A stretch of DNA of 25,833 nt from positions 1 through 25,833 of IMG/VR virus record IMGVR_UViG_3300032291_002242. One strand, written 5' to 3'. A program made the position numbers and the translations under genes. Shown here in pieces: positions 18,948 to 25,833 of the stretch. The notes below the pieces were generated by a model. That model saw nothing but the letters and a program-made list of their open reading frames with translations, searched no databases and was not told the origin of the DNA. The first letter of the stretch is position 1; the number at the start of each line of letters is the position of its first letter. This stretch comes from a virus.

Positions 18948-20354
18948 GTTGTATTCTTTTTCCCATTTAAGGATATCGCTTTCATCGTTCAAAAGTGGCT
19001 GACCTTTTATATTAAGGCTAGTATTCAAAAGCACTGGCACTCCAGTCTGGAGATAGAACTTGTTTATTACTCTATATAGACCTGGGTGCTGCTCTCTAGT
19101 AACTGTCTGTACTCTAGAAGTTCCATCCTCATGTACCACAGAAGGAATCTTATCTGGTTTCAAACACTTTACTGTATATTGCATATACGGACTTTCAAAG
19201 TCCATATCAAACCATTTGTTGGCATGGTCTGCCAAAACCACTGGAGCAAAAGGTCTAAACAACTCTCTCTGTTTAATTCTATTTACTTTGTCTTTAATAA
19301 GTGGATCTCTTGGATCTGCAAGGATTGATCTATTTCCTAATGCTCTGGGACCGTATTCTGCTTTACCTGATGCTACTGCTACTATTCCATCCTTCAATAT
19401 GCCGTCCACAATTTTTTGAATTGGATAACTACCGCCTAAGTCATAACCAAGATATGGACTTTTCCATTCTATATGCTTGCCATAGAGCGCTGCTGCAGCA
19501 CCCAAAGAACTTCCCGCATCTCCTGGATTTGGCATAATCCAAACCATGTCAAATATATTCCACAGCAATGTGTTGGCTGATGAATTAAGAGCACACCCAC
19601 CCATGAATACAAGATTCTTTTTGCCAGTAATAGACTTAGCCATACGCATAAAATCATTTAATCTTTGCTCATAAACAACTTGAACTGCTGCAGCAATGTC
19701 AAACTTGTCTTGCTCCGACTCAATCCATCCCCAATCATGTATGCCCTTATGAAAGTTATATTTCTGTTGATCGTAAGAAAGAAAGTATTCATTAACTTTT
19801 TTATAGTATTTTGTCCAGTCCCCGTAAGCAGCCATACCCATCATAATGTATTCTTCTTGGTTTGGCATAAGTCCAATTAGTTGTGTAAAGGCTGAATAAA
19901 ATAATCCAAAACTAGTAGGATAGTTTTGCTTATACTTTAACTTTATCTTGTCACCCTCTCCAACCCAAATTGTTGAAGTGTTGTATTCCCCAATTGCATC
20001 TAAAACAACAATTACAGCATCATTAAATGCACTTGTATAATATCCTGCTGCTGCGTGAGAATAGTGATGGCTAAAAGATTTTCTTGGCACACCCTCTATA
20101 TTAAACCTTGGCTTCCAGTCTCCTGCACCACCCCTTAAAGCCAGCCTAGAGGCCTTTAGGAGGGGTTTTTCATAGTAGGCAATGTGATCTGGTCTTCCAT
20201 ACTGCAATGCATCTTTTACTAAACTATCATTCACATACCAGTCATTTTTTTGTTTGCTATATCTTTCTGCATGCCCTGCAAAAAGTATTTCTCCATCTTT
20301 TATTAAAGAAACTGATGCATCATGAGATGTCTCATTTACTCCAAGGATTATCAT
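18930..20354 (-). CDS. NodU/TobZ-type carbamoyltransferase
   Basis: A 474-residue, full-length enzyme. The N-terminal Kae1/TsaD-like ATPase-like domain has GVNETSHDAS at its start and the metal-binding HHYSHAAAGYYTS (96-108). GGCALNSSAN and PNPGDAGSSLGAA follow. The C-terminal domain has GPRALGNRSILADPRD and FRPFAPVVL. It would transfer carbamoyl from carbamoyl phosphate (via carbamoyl-AMP) to a hydroxyl group of a sugar or small molecule. The last gene of a six-gene minus-strand operon, 19 bases after the P4H-like gene. A hydroxylase upstream could create the acceptor hydroxyl. Confidence 0.9.
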   Translation of the reverse strand: MIILGVNETSHDASVSLIKDGEILFAGHAERYSKQKNDWYVNDSLVKDALQYGRPDHIAYYEKPLLKASRLALRGGAGDWKPRFNIEGVPRKSFSHHYSHAAAGYYTSAFNDAVIVVLDAIGEYNTSTIWVGEGDKIKLKYKQNYPTSFGLFYSAFTQLIGLMPNQEEYIMMGMAAYGDWTKYYKKVNEYFLSYDQQKYNFHKGIHDWGWIESEQDKFDIAAAVQVVYEQRLNDFMRMAKSITGKKNLVFMGGCALNSSANTLLWNIFDMVWIMPNPGDAGSSLGAAAALYGKHIEWKSPYLGYDLGGSYPIQKIVDGILKDGIVAVASGKAEYGPRALGNRSILADPRDPLIKDKVNRIKQRELFRPFAPVVLADHANKWFDMDFESPYMQYTVKCLKPDKIPSVVHEDGTSRVQTVTREQHPGLYRVINKFYLQTGVPVLLNTSLNIKGQPLLNDESDILKWEKEYNFTICR

Positions 20355-20372
20355 TGATTATCTTTCTGTTTA

Positions 20373-20936
20373 TTAATTGAGGTCTGGATCAACAATTGTA
20401 TACCCCTCTGGGTGCTCTGTCTGTGTTGTATGCATATAAAGAAGGGTTGTTCTTTTGCCACTTTCTATTTGAGATATACCATGTCTCCACAAATCTCCAT
20501 CACTTAAGAAAAATATACCATCATATTTTTCTGGCTTGTATGTAAAATTAATACCTGGGAAATATAAATCTCCTCCAGTAAAGTCATCATCAAGATATAT
20601 TACAGTGCTATACTCAATAAACTCTTCTGGTGGCTGATCATCAATATGAGGATTTGCCGAACTGCCTTGTGTCCAGACTGAGCCAAAGGACTTAAATGTT
20701 TTTATTTGTTTTGTTTCTTCTGGGTTTAGTCTTTGATGCACATCGTTAGACAATAGAGAATATTTTTTTTGAATGTCTAAGACTGTCTTGTTATACGGAT
20801 AGGCAGTTCCGCCATACCTTGTCTTATAGTATTCTGGATATGGATTAACCTCTGATGGACTTTTAATCTCATCTATTAGTATCTGTGAATCCTCAGCAGT
20901 AATAAAGTTTTTAATTATAATTGGTGTTGTTATCAT
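20373..20936 (-). CDS. 2OG-Fe(II) oxygenase, P4Hc type
   Basis: A 187-residue enzyme. PHIDDQ gives H97 and D99, WRHGIS gives distal H152, and SGKRTTLLY gives R162 for 2-oxoglutarate; IYLDDDFTGGDLYFPG is the typical core. All catalytic residues are present. It would hydroxylate a protein or small-molecule substrate. The ATG overlaps the stop of the glycosyltransferase gene, so the two are coupled. Compared with the gene at 3303 it is a distant relative, not a recent duplicate. Confidence 0.85.
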   Translation of the reverse strand: MITTPIIIKNFITAEDSQILIDEIKSPSEVNPYPEYYKTRYGGTAYPYNKTVLDIQKKYSLLSNDVHQRLNPEETKQIKTFKSFGSVWTQGSSANPHIDDQPPEEFIEYSTVIYLDDDFTGGDLYFPGINFTYKPEKYDGIFFLSDGDLWRHGISQIESGKRTTLLYMHTTQTEHPEGYTIVDPDLN

Positions 20937-21769
20937 TAATGTATCTCATTCTGCACTACATGAAATCTTTGCTCAGACACTAGATCTAGATTTGAAAAGA
21001 AATTATACTCCACATCGTTTACAGGATATGGAAAATATTCCAAACGACGAAAATCATAGTCTATAAGGTTCATAAGTTCCTTAACACCAGGCATGCACTC
21101 CTCTTTTGATTTAAAAGAATCTATAACTTTTGAATAGTTATGATATAAAGAAAATGGTATGAAATCATTTTCTTTTATATTAGGTTCTTGATCAACCACT
21201 AAATTAGTTGGAATAGCCACTATAGAAATTCCTTTGTGTGCTGCGTACATTGAAACATATTCATCAACCCCATAATTTTTAAATATTGAAATATCAGGCA
21301 AATTTTCAAACAAATCAAATTTCATAAAGAAAAAATCTTTAACAAACCAGTTATTTTTTGTTGCTGTTGATATTTCTTTTTTATTGTAATCTGGATAAAA
21401 CTTATAGTTATTTTTATTAAATACAATATTATAATTTCCTGATACAATTGTGTTTGTTTGACCTTGGTATCTTAGTAATTCATTATCCCAATCTTTTTCA
21501 AACATTTTTGCACCATCAATATACATAAAAAAATCAAAACTTTTTTTCTTTTTTAAAAGATATAGGCACTTAAATCTAGATACTAGACTGTCCCAATGTA
21601 CATGATTGTACTCTACCCCTAAAAACTTTTCTGGCCTTGACACATTTGTTTGATCGTATACGACAACATGTATGTGATTATGACCGCTTTGATTTTTTAT
21701 GAGTTGCTCTACCGCTTGTGGTAGTGCTTTACTTTTGTACCCATAAAAATAAACTAATATTTTTTTCAT
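20936..21769 (-). CDS. GT-A-type glycosyltransferase-like protein
   Basis: A 277-residue protein. MKKILVYFYGYKSKALPQAV is a first Rossmann-like strand and helix, FMYIDGAKMFEKDWDNELL contains a D-x-(A/D) type acidic motif followed by the W-D of GT-A families, and YGVDEYVSMYAAHKG is a likely acceptor/catalytic element. The organisation recalls GlcNAc transferases of the GT60 type, which act on hydroxylated proline in eukaryotes, but the similarity is by eye and weak. It lies two bases from the next gene (21771). Confidence 0.55.
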   Translation of the reverse strand: MKKILVYFYGYKSKALPQAVEQLIKNQSGHNHIHVVVYDQTNVSRPEKFLGVEYNHVHWDSLVSRFKCLYLLKKKKSFDFFMYIDGAKMFEKDWDNELLRYQGQTNTIVSGNYNIVFNKNNYKFYPDYNKKEISTATKNNWFVKDFFFMKFDLFENLPDISIFKNYGVDEYVSMYAAHKGISIVAIPTNLVVDQEPNIKENDFIPFSLYHNYSKVIDSFKSKEECMPGVKELMNLIDYDFRRLEYFPYPVNDVEYNFFSNLDLVSEQRFHVVQNEIH

Positions 21770-21770
21770 T

Positions 21771-22436
21771 TTACAGTAATGGAATCCAGTGTTGTTCTAT
21801 CGTGTGGCTTCCGCCTCTAAGCAAAGACTCCAGAGGCTGAATGTCATACGCAACTGTAATTCTTGAACCTTCCCAATCCCAGTCCCCCATAGCATGTGGG
21901 TGTCCCATTTCTGAAACAATCATTCTGTTATTAATGTTGTGGTTTGCAACTTCTCTTTTTGGATCACCAAAAAGTCTGTAGTAAGTTGTTGATGGCTCAG
22001 CCTTTACACAGTAGTATCCATGAAAATTAGGGGCGCCAGGTGCACCATGATCATGCCAATTTAACTTTCCATTTCCCTTGCTGTTTATATTAAACCAGCC
22101 TTGAACATAGTATTTCTGCTTTTCAAAATCTACACCGTAGTATTCACAGGCTTCCTTAACAGTCTTTGATAATTCGGAATATAGTTTATGCAAAGATGGA
22201 TGATAAAGTTGAAACACATTATATTCTCTCCACTTTACAGTTGACAGGCTTCCAGACTCTAGCCAGTAGCCTGGATCATTCTCCATTGTTTCTACCCCAC
22301 GAAGTTTAGCATTTTCAATCAACTCATACTTTTCTTCTAAAAACTTAGTTAACTGATCTAAATCGTTGTCTAGATATTTTTCAAAAAACTTATGCTCCTT
22401 GTTGCTTTGCGACAAAGACCCATTTGTATTTAACAT
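21771..22436 (-). CDS. 2OG-Fe(II) oxygenase of the 2OG-FeII_Oxy_5 kind
   Basis: A 221-residue protein. VQGWFNINSKGNGKLNWHDHGA (central part WHDHGA at 127-132) supplies the first iron ligands as H-D-H; HGYYCVKAEP follows the family's G-x-Y-Y strand; HPHAMGDW gives a distal histidine and GSRITVAYDI gives the 2OG-binding arginine R192. This pattern matches the PF13759-like phage/cyanobacterial branch rather than P4Hc. The substrate is unknown. Its ATG overlaps the stop of the DUF6065-like gene by one base. Confidence 0.7.
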   Translation of the reverse strand: MLNTNGSLSQSNKEHKFFEKYLDNDLDQLTKFLEEKYELIENAKLRGVETMENDPGYWLESGSLSTVKWREYNVFQLYHPSLHKLYSELSKTVKEACEYYGVDFEKQKYYVQGWFNINSKGNGKLNWHDHGAPGAPNFHGYYCVKAEPSTTYYRLFGDPKREVANHNINNRMIVSEMGHPHAMGDWDWEGSRITVAYDIQPLESLLRGGSHTIEQHWIPLL

Positions 22437-23200
22437 TATTTTTCTCCCTCATTGTTTATTTTTTCTTTGTTGTACTTTGCATATTCTTTTTTTCTCCATG
22501 CAAATTTTCTATAGTGTGCTGTTATATCAGACCTTCTATTTTCTGATCTTAGTTTATGTTTTTCTATAGCCTCAAAAGAGTCATCAATCACTAAGTTCCA
22601 AGGCTCTCTTTTGATTGGTATCATCTGAAATACTGGAGTTCCCATTGGTATTATTCCTTCAAAATCTTTTTTTATAAAGAATGGTATAAAGGCAGGCAAT
22701 CCCCAAATGTCAGAATCAACTATTCCAGATGGAACCCAAAATGGCAAGTCTGGTCTATTTATTGGCATAGTCATAAATAGAGAATAATCTTTTGGTGTTT
22801 CATAATACCATTGCATCTTAACACCAAAATGTATAGGGTGAACATCTTTTGGAATTGCCATATCAACATTAGGACGTTTATCCATCATCATAAAGTTCTT
22901 TTTCCAAGACAGTGATGGCTTGCCAGATATATCAAGTTTTACCTCTAGATCATCCTCTAGTGAGTACATATAACCAAGAGACATTGCGTCCTGAAACGGC
23001 AAGCAAAGTTTTGTAGAAACATTTGATCCGTCTGCACCCCTATCATTTACTGGACACAAAGATTTTAGGTCGTTGCTTGTGAAGTGCTTTGCCAAATCTC
23101 TGTACCACTGTGGTATTTTTTTATAAGATGGCTCTGGAGACACTAGATCTTTGTCTGTGTAGTGTGGAGTAAAAGTTAGTTCTAACTCATTGTTGTCCAT
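22436..23200 (-). CDS. DUF6065-like protein
   Basis: A 254-residue protein without a known enzyme motif. SPEPSYKKIPQWYRDL, KLCLPFQDAMSLGY, SGIVDSDIWGLPAFIPFF and IPMGTPVFQMIPIKREPW are the elements I associate with the DUF6065-type proteins found beside oxygenases in phages and marine bacteria. No function is established. The C-terminus is a basic helix (RKKEYAKYNKEKINN). It overlaps the upstream gene by 14 bases. Confidence 0.65.
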   Translation of the reverse strand: MDNNELELTFTPHYTDKDLVSPEPSYKKIPQWYRDLAKHFTSNDLKSLCPVNDRGADGSNVSTKLCLPFQDAMSLGYMYSLEDDLEVKLDISGKPSLSWKKNFMMMDKRPNVDMAIPKDVHPIHFGVKMQWYYETPKDYSLFMTMPINRPDLPFWVPSGIVDSDIWGLPAFIPFFIKKDFEGIIPMGTPVFQMIPIKREPWNLVIDDSFEAIEKHKLRSENRRSDITAHYRKFAWRKKEYAKYNKEKINNEGEK

Positions 23201-23846
23201 AGTAATCCTTTATTTTAAATATCTCTGTGTCGCTTAAGTTAACAGACATATCGTACATTGCAGTATTCTTACTAATAATAGCATACTTTTCTTTTAATTG
23301 GTGTTGTCCAGTATTCTTAATTTTAAAATCAATAAAATCTGAAAAAGCATACTCCGATGTATCTTCTATTAGTTTAGCAATAATATTTTTTTCATTTATA
23401 TAAAATGGTGTATCTTCGTTTTTTACTTCAGTGATACTAACATCAATGTCTTTATTTATAAACCACGGAATATAAAATCTATATGTTGGGTCAAAGCATT
23501 CTGTATTTTCTAAACTATTTAAAGATGGATAAAACTGTCTTTGATGACATTTATCTAAAGCGTATAGGGTATTGTCGTCTTTTTCTTCAACCCAAATCTC
23601 AGCATGAGTCCTTTGTCTAAAAGTAATTCTATTATCTATTATACTTATAATTTCTGGTCTTGGATATAGATTAAGAACATAGTTATTAACTGGCTTTAAA
23701 ATACTATCTATTTCTAAAATTTCTTTTGAGTTATACCTAGACCAAATATTTGGAAGTCCTGACTGAATTATTATTTCTGGCAAAGATAAGTTTTCAGAGT
23801 TTACCCACCATGGGGATCCTGAAATATTATTTTTTTTAATTATCAT
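23187..23846 (-). CDS. First gene of the tailoring operon, unknown function
   Basis: A 219-residue soluble protein. PWWVNSE, LYPRPEI, ITFRQRTHAEIWVEE and FDPTYRFYIPWFINK suggest a beta-sandwich with conserved aromatic/proline turns, similar in flavour to the DUF6065-like protein that follows. A beta-sandwich that pairs with that protein is one possibility. No family is recognised. AAGG stands shortly before the ATG, and TATAAT (23879-23884 on +) is 32 bases upstream, so it has a leader. Confidence 0.55.
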   Translation of the reverse strand: MIIKKNNISGSPWWVNSENLSLPEIIIQSGLPNIWSRYNSKEILEIDSILKPVNNYVLNLYPRPEIISIIDNRITFRQRTHAEIWVEEKDDNTLYALDKCHQRQFYPSLNSLENTECFDPTYRFYIPWFINKDIDVSITEVKNEDTPFYINEKNIIAKLIEDTSEYAFSDFIDFKIKNTGQHQLKEKYAIISKNTAMYDMSVNLSDTEIFKIKDYYGQQ

Positions 23847-23894
23847 TTTGCCCTTATCTTAAATGTTTTGGTATAACAATTATACACCATCACG

Positions 23895-23967
23895 CTGCCC
23901 CACCTGGCCTCGATCCAGGGACATCCGAATTAACAGTTCGGCACTCTACCAACTGAGTTATAGGGCA
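23895..23967 (-). tRNA. tRNA-Asn (GUU anticodon)
   Basis: The acceptor TGCCCTA pairs with TGGGGCA. The anticodon arm CCGAA-CTGTTAA-TTCGG gives GUU. The T arm is CCTGG-ATCGAGG-CCAGG. CCA is not encoded. It is separate from the four tRNAs at 9.7-10.6 kb and sits between the protease and the tailoring operon. Confidence 0.85.
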
Positions 23968-24002
23968 AAGCAGGCAGTTTTAGTCATGCCTAGGACTAAC
24001 TG

Positions 24003-24881
24003 TTAGTTACGAATGTATGATGCAGCACCAATTAAAATCTTTGGAAGAGAAGTTAGATACTCCCCAAATGTTTTAAAGGTATTGCGATTTACATATGATG
24101 CTGCTGAAATTACTGTTGCTACAGAACTTCCAGAAGTTTTTAGTTCTGAACCATTATATTTTGTAACAGTTACACGACCAGGTGCTACTATATCAAGTCC
24201 AGGACCTGTATTTGTTGCTGGCTCTAGTTGTGTTTCGTTTCCAAGTGCACCTACGCCAATTGCCCCATTGACACAAGAAGGAAATCCAACCACATCTCGT
24301 CGACGGTCATTTCCTGTTGCAACAAATACTGGAATATTATTAGAGGTTAGAGATGAAATAGAATTGATAGTTCTAACATCTTTTGAGCATCGATCAAGAG
24401 CAAGGCTTGATTGGCTAACTGATACGGCGTCAATACTATACTTTGATGCATTTTGCGATACCCATTCAAGTGCTAAGTCAATTGTGCGGTTAGAAAATTG
24501 ATTAGTTCCGCCAGACTTTTCCATATTTGCAATTCTTACAAACACAATCTTAAGGTTAGGATTAACTGTTAATGCAGCCTTAACCATTGTGTCTCCGTGG
24601 AAAACGCCATTACTCCACCCGCTAGTTGGCCATACTGAGTTTCCCGCTGCGCCTTTGCCTTCCATAAAAGTGCTACCGTTTGGACATAGTACGGACCCAC
24701 CGAATTTCAGAGCAAAGGAATCATTTGCCGTAAAGCATGCTTCTTGAATGATTGATGGAAAGTTATTTGAGTTAATTGCAGAGTCAATAATTGCAAGAAC
24801 CTTTTGATCTTCTGCTTGTGCTGGCTGTGTTACTGTTATTAGTAGTGCTGCTGATAGTAGTGCTAGTAGTGTTTTTTTCAT
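24003..24881 (-). CDS. Secreted subtilisin-like serine protease (S8)
   Basis: A 292-residue protein. A signal peptide (MKKTLLALLSAALLITV, cleavage near QPAQA-E) is followed directly by the catalytic domain, with no propeptide visible. D33 (AIIDSAIN), H95 (FHGDTMV), oxyanion N191 (VATGNDRR) and S253 (TSGSSVATVISAAS) make the S8 set. The enzyme should be exported by the Sec route and act outside the host membrane. AAAGGA precedes the ATG. A secreted subtilase is unusual for a phage; host envelope remodelling or attack on competitors are possible roles. Confidence 0.85.
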   Translation of the reverse strand: MKKTLLALLSAALLITVTQPAQAEDQKVLAIIDSAINSNNFPSIIQEACFTANDSFALKFGGSVLCPNGSTFMEGKGAAGNSVWPTSGWSNGVFHGDTMVKAALTVNPNLKIVFVRIANMEKSGGTNQFSNRTIDLALEWVSQNASKYSIDAVSVSQSSLALDRCSKDVRTINSISSLTSNNIPVFVATGNDRRRDVVGFPSCVNGAIGVGALGNETQLEPATNTGPGLDIVAPGRVTVTKYNGSELKTSGSSVATVISAASYVNRNTFKTFGEYLTSLPKILIGAASYIRN

Positions 24882-24896
24882 TTTATTCCTTTTCTA

Positions 24897-25100
24897 TTAA
24901 GAAATCATCAGTCTTATGACATGACAACATGGGTCTCCACCTTGGTCCCATTCTTCACTTTCTTCTTCACTCATATATTCGTATCCGCCATCATGTGTAT
25001 TGCAGTAGGGTGGTGTTACCCATCCTCTTTCAATACCATTTTCAAGCCAGATACCAAACTCTTGCTCTTCTGGTGATAAGTCTTCGTGCGAGTGATTCAT
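24897..25100 (-). CDS. 67-residue conserved acidic protein
   Basis: A protein with WVTPPYCNTHDGGYEYMSEEE and GGDPCCHVIRL: two cysteines and two histidines that could bind a metal, in a very acidic frame. I recall similar small proteins in actinophages with no assigned role. TATACT (25107-25112 on +) is six bases before the ATG, so it fits the leaderless pattern. It is followed by the S8 protease, so they may share a transcript. Confidence 0.65.
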   Translation of the reverse strand: MNHSHEDLSPEEQEFGIWLENGIERGWVTPPYCNTHDGGYEYMSEEESEEWDQGGDPCCHVIRLMIS

Positions 25101-25115
25101 ATTAAAAGTATACTC

Positions 25116-25640
25116 CTAAAGGCTAACAATGTCAACTGGACCCATGCATGACGGGTTAAATTTAATAGCAGCATTTACTGCTTGCATTACTCTGTTTCTT
25201 GCATTTTTTTGTTTATCTGTTGCGTATAAAACACCGTATGCGTATTCTGCACCAGATCCCATAGCAAGATATGGCAGTGTATATTTAGATAAAGACATAT
25301 CTGCAGAACTGTGCTCATAGATTTCTCCACGAACCGCAATAATCAAACCAAGATCTCCGTCTTTTGATGTGTCTACCCAGAACTCGTTATAAAATTCACG
25401 AAGTTCTTTTACAAACCTAGTTTGCATAAACTTGTCTGTGTCTTTAATGTTGGGAGGAGTTGGTTTAAAATTATAACGGATTCTTTCTCCGTCCATCGCC
25501 CCTGCATATCCAATTAGGTATGGACCTATCTTCCAAACTTTTGGAGCAGATAGTGCTAAAATAGTACCATCATCTGATGCTCCACGATCTCCAGCCATAT
25601 AAATTTTATCTTCATGTTTTACAACAGCAATGCAAGTCAC
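25116..25640 (-). CDS. Proteasome-beta/HslV-like NTN hydrolase
   Basis: A 174-residue protein. T2 (MTCIAVV) is the N-terminal nucleophile after Met removal, D18 (AGDRGASD) and K34 (APKVWKIG) are the supporting catalytic residues of proteasome-type peptidases, and MGSGAEYAYGVLYAT fits the later conserved helix. It has no propeptide. GTG is the start. Phages of actinobacteria sometimes carry such proteasome-like proteins; the substrates and any partner ATPase are unknown. It lies close to the promoter at 25674-25703. Confidence 0.85.
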   Translation of the reverse strand: MTCIAVVKHEDKIYMAGDRGASDDGTILALSAPKVWKIGPYLIGYAGAMDGERIRYNFKPTPPNIKDTDKFMQTRFVKELREFYNEFWVDTSKDGDLGLIIAVRGEIYEHSSADMSLSKYTLPYLAMGSGAEYAYGVLYATDKQKNARNRVMQAVNAAIKFNPSCMGPVDIVSL

Positions 25641-25673
25641 AGGTAGAAGCCCTCTCCAGATAGGTGATACTTA

Positions 25674-25703
25674 AGTATACCATTGCCCAGAGAGGGCTGT
25701 CAA
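25674..25703 (-). promoter_or_regulatory. Promoter of the proteasome-like gene, inside an inverted repeat
   Basis: On the minus strand: TTGACA (25703-25698), 18 bp, TATACT (25679-25674). AGCCCTCTC (25648-25656) and GAGAGGGCT (25690-25698) are 9-bp inverted repeats that span the promoter from just below the -35 box to past the start site. A shorter GCCC/GGGC dyad lies in the spacer. Confidence 0.65.
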
Positions 25704-25719
25704 CTAGGGTCAATAATGA

Positions 25720-25833
25720 CTAATTAGCCTTTTTGTCTACCGTCTTAAACGCATCATTGATCTCTGCCAATGTGAGTTTTCCATCGTCCAAAAAAGCCCT
25801 TGCCAGTCTTTCAATGACTGTTGCTACGCCTAA
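25720..25833 (-). CDS. Partial helical protein at window end
   Basis: The open frame enters from the right edge and ends at TAG (25722-25720). The 37 visible residues include VIERLARAFLDDGKLTLAEI and FKTVDKKAN, two helices with a D-D-G-K-L-T turn like an EF-hand-like or holin-accessory tail. The gene is incomplete here, so no family is assigned. Confidence 0.5.
   Translation of the reverse strand, partial: LGVATVIERLARAFLDDGKLTLAEINDAFKTVDKKAN

Noticed and set aside
23981-24002. TTAGTC/GACTAA hairpin after the S8 protease as terminator
   Set aside because: The stem is AT-rich and no T-run follows on the minus strand.
1-25833. CRISPR array, insertion sequence or attachment site
   Set aside because: No regularly spaced long repeats, transposase, integrase or tRNA-end duplication was found by eye. 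The 10-bp-phased CTCCACT units are too short to be CRISPR repeats.

Overview
The window reads as part of the genome of a low-GC tailed phage of an actinobacterium, plausibly a freshwater actinobacterial phage. The evidence is a WhiB-like iron-sulfur regulator (with the GVWGG motif), a holin and a CHAP endolysin, many tiny tightly overlapping genes, five tRNA genes, and a promoter style typical of leaderless actinobacterial transcripts. No capsid, terminase, portal or integrase gene is visible, so phage identity is an inference from gene style and from the lysis, WhiB, HNH and nuclease genes. A large plasmid or an integrated element cannot be excluded.

Layout: (1) 1-361 is a noncoding control region with a strong terminator, a promoter, three 10-bp-phased CTCCACT repeats, an AT-rich stretch and two perfect DnaA boxes, which together make a candidate replication origin. 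(2) 362-10986 runs mainly on the + strand. It holds tiny zinc-finger genes, a GIY-YIG-like nuclease, two sulfotransferase-like genes, and a tailoring module of quinone oxidoreductase, 2OG-Fe(II) oxygenase and a luciferase-like monooxygenase fused to a 2OG-type domain. After these come a PnuC-like membrane protein, an SGNH-like hydrolase, a HAD phosphatase, four tRNAs and a TipAS-like gene. (3) 10992-18893 is all minus strand and is more phage-typical: HNH nuclease, Hsp20, holin, WhiB, SNase, DUF2061 proteins, a P-loop kinase/nucleotidyltransferase, zinc proteins and endolysin. A structured noncoding stretch lies at 11868-12058. (4) 18930-23846 is a minus-strand operon of carbamoyltransferase, P4H-like oxygenase, glycosyltransferase, a second type of 2OG oxygenase, a DUF6065-like protein and an unknown protein. 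(5) 23895-25833 has tRNA-Asn, a secreted subtilisin-like protease, a small conserved protein and a proteasome-like peptidase.

The enzymes of regions 2 and 4 (four 2OG-type domains, one monooxygenase, two sulfotransferases, one carbamoyltransferase, one glycosyltransferase, one SGNH hydrolase, one oxidoreductase) look like a tailoring toolkit. It could decorate a glycan, a virion protein or a small molecule; the substrate is not visible.

Three sequence-level signals stand out. First, a near-invariant TATAMT-N6-ATG promoter/start fusion precedes at least 17 genes on both strands. Second, the octamer (G/C)ATTACGA occurs 12 times, all on the + strand and all before 10.23 kb, in all three reading frames and in noncoding DNA. 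Third, the LLM-2OG fusion has a C-terminal domain that has lost both iron-binding histidines.
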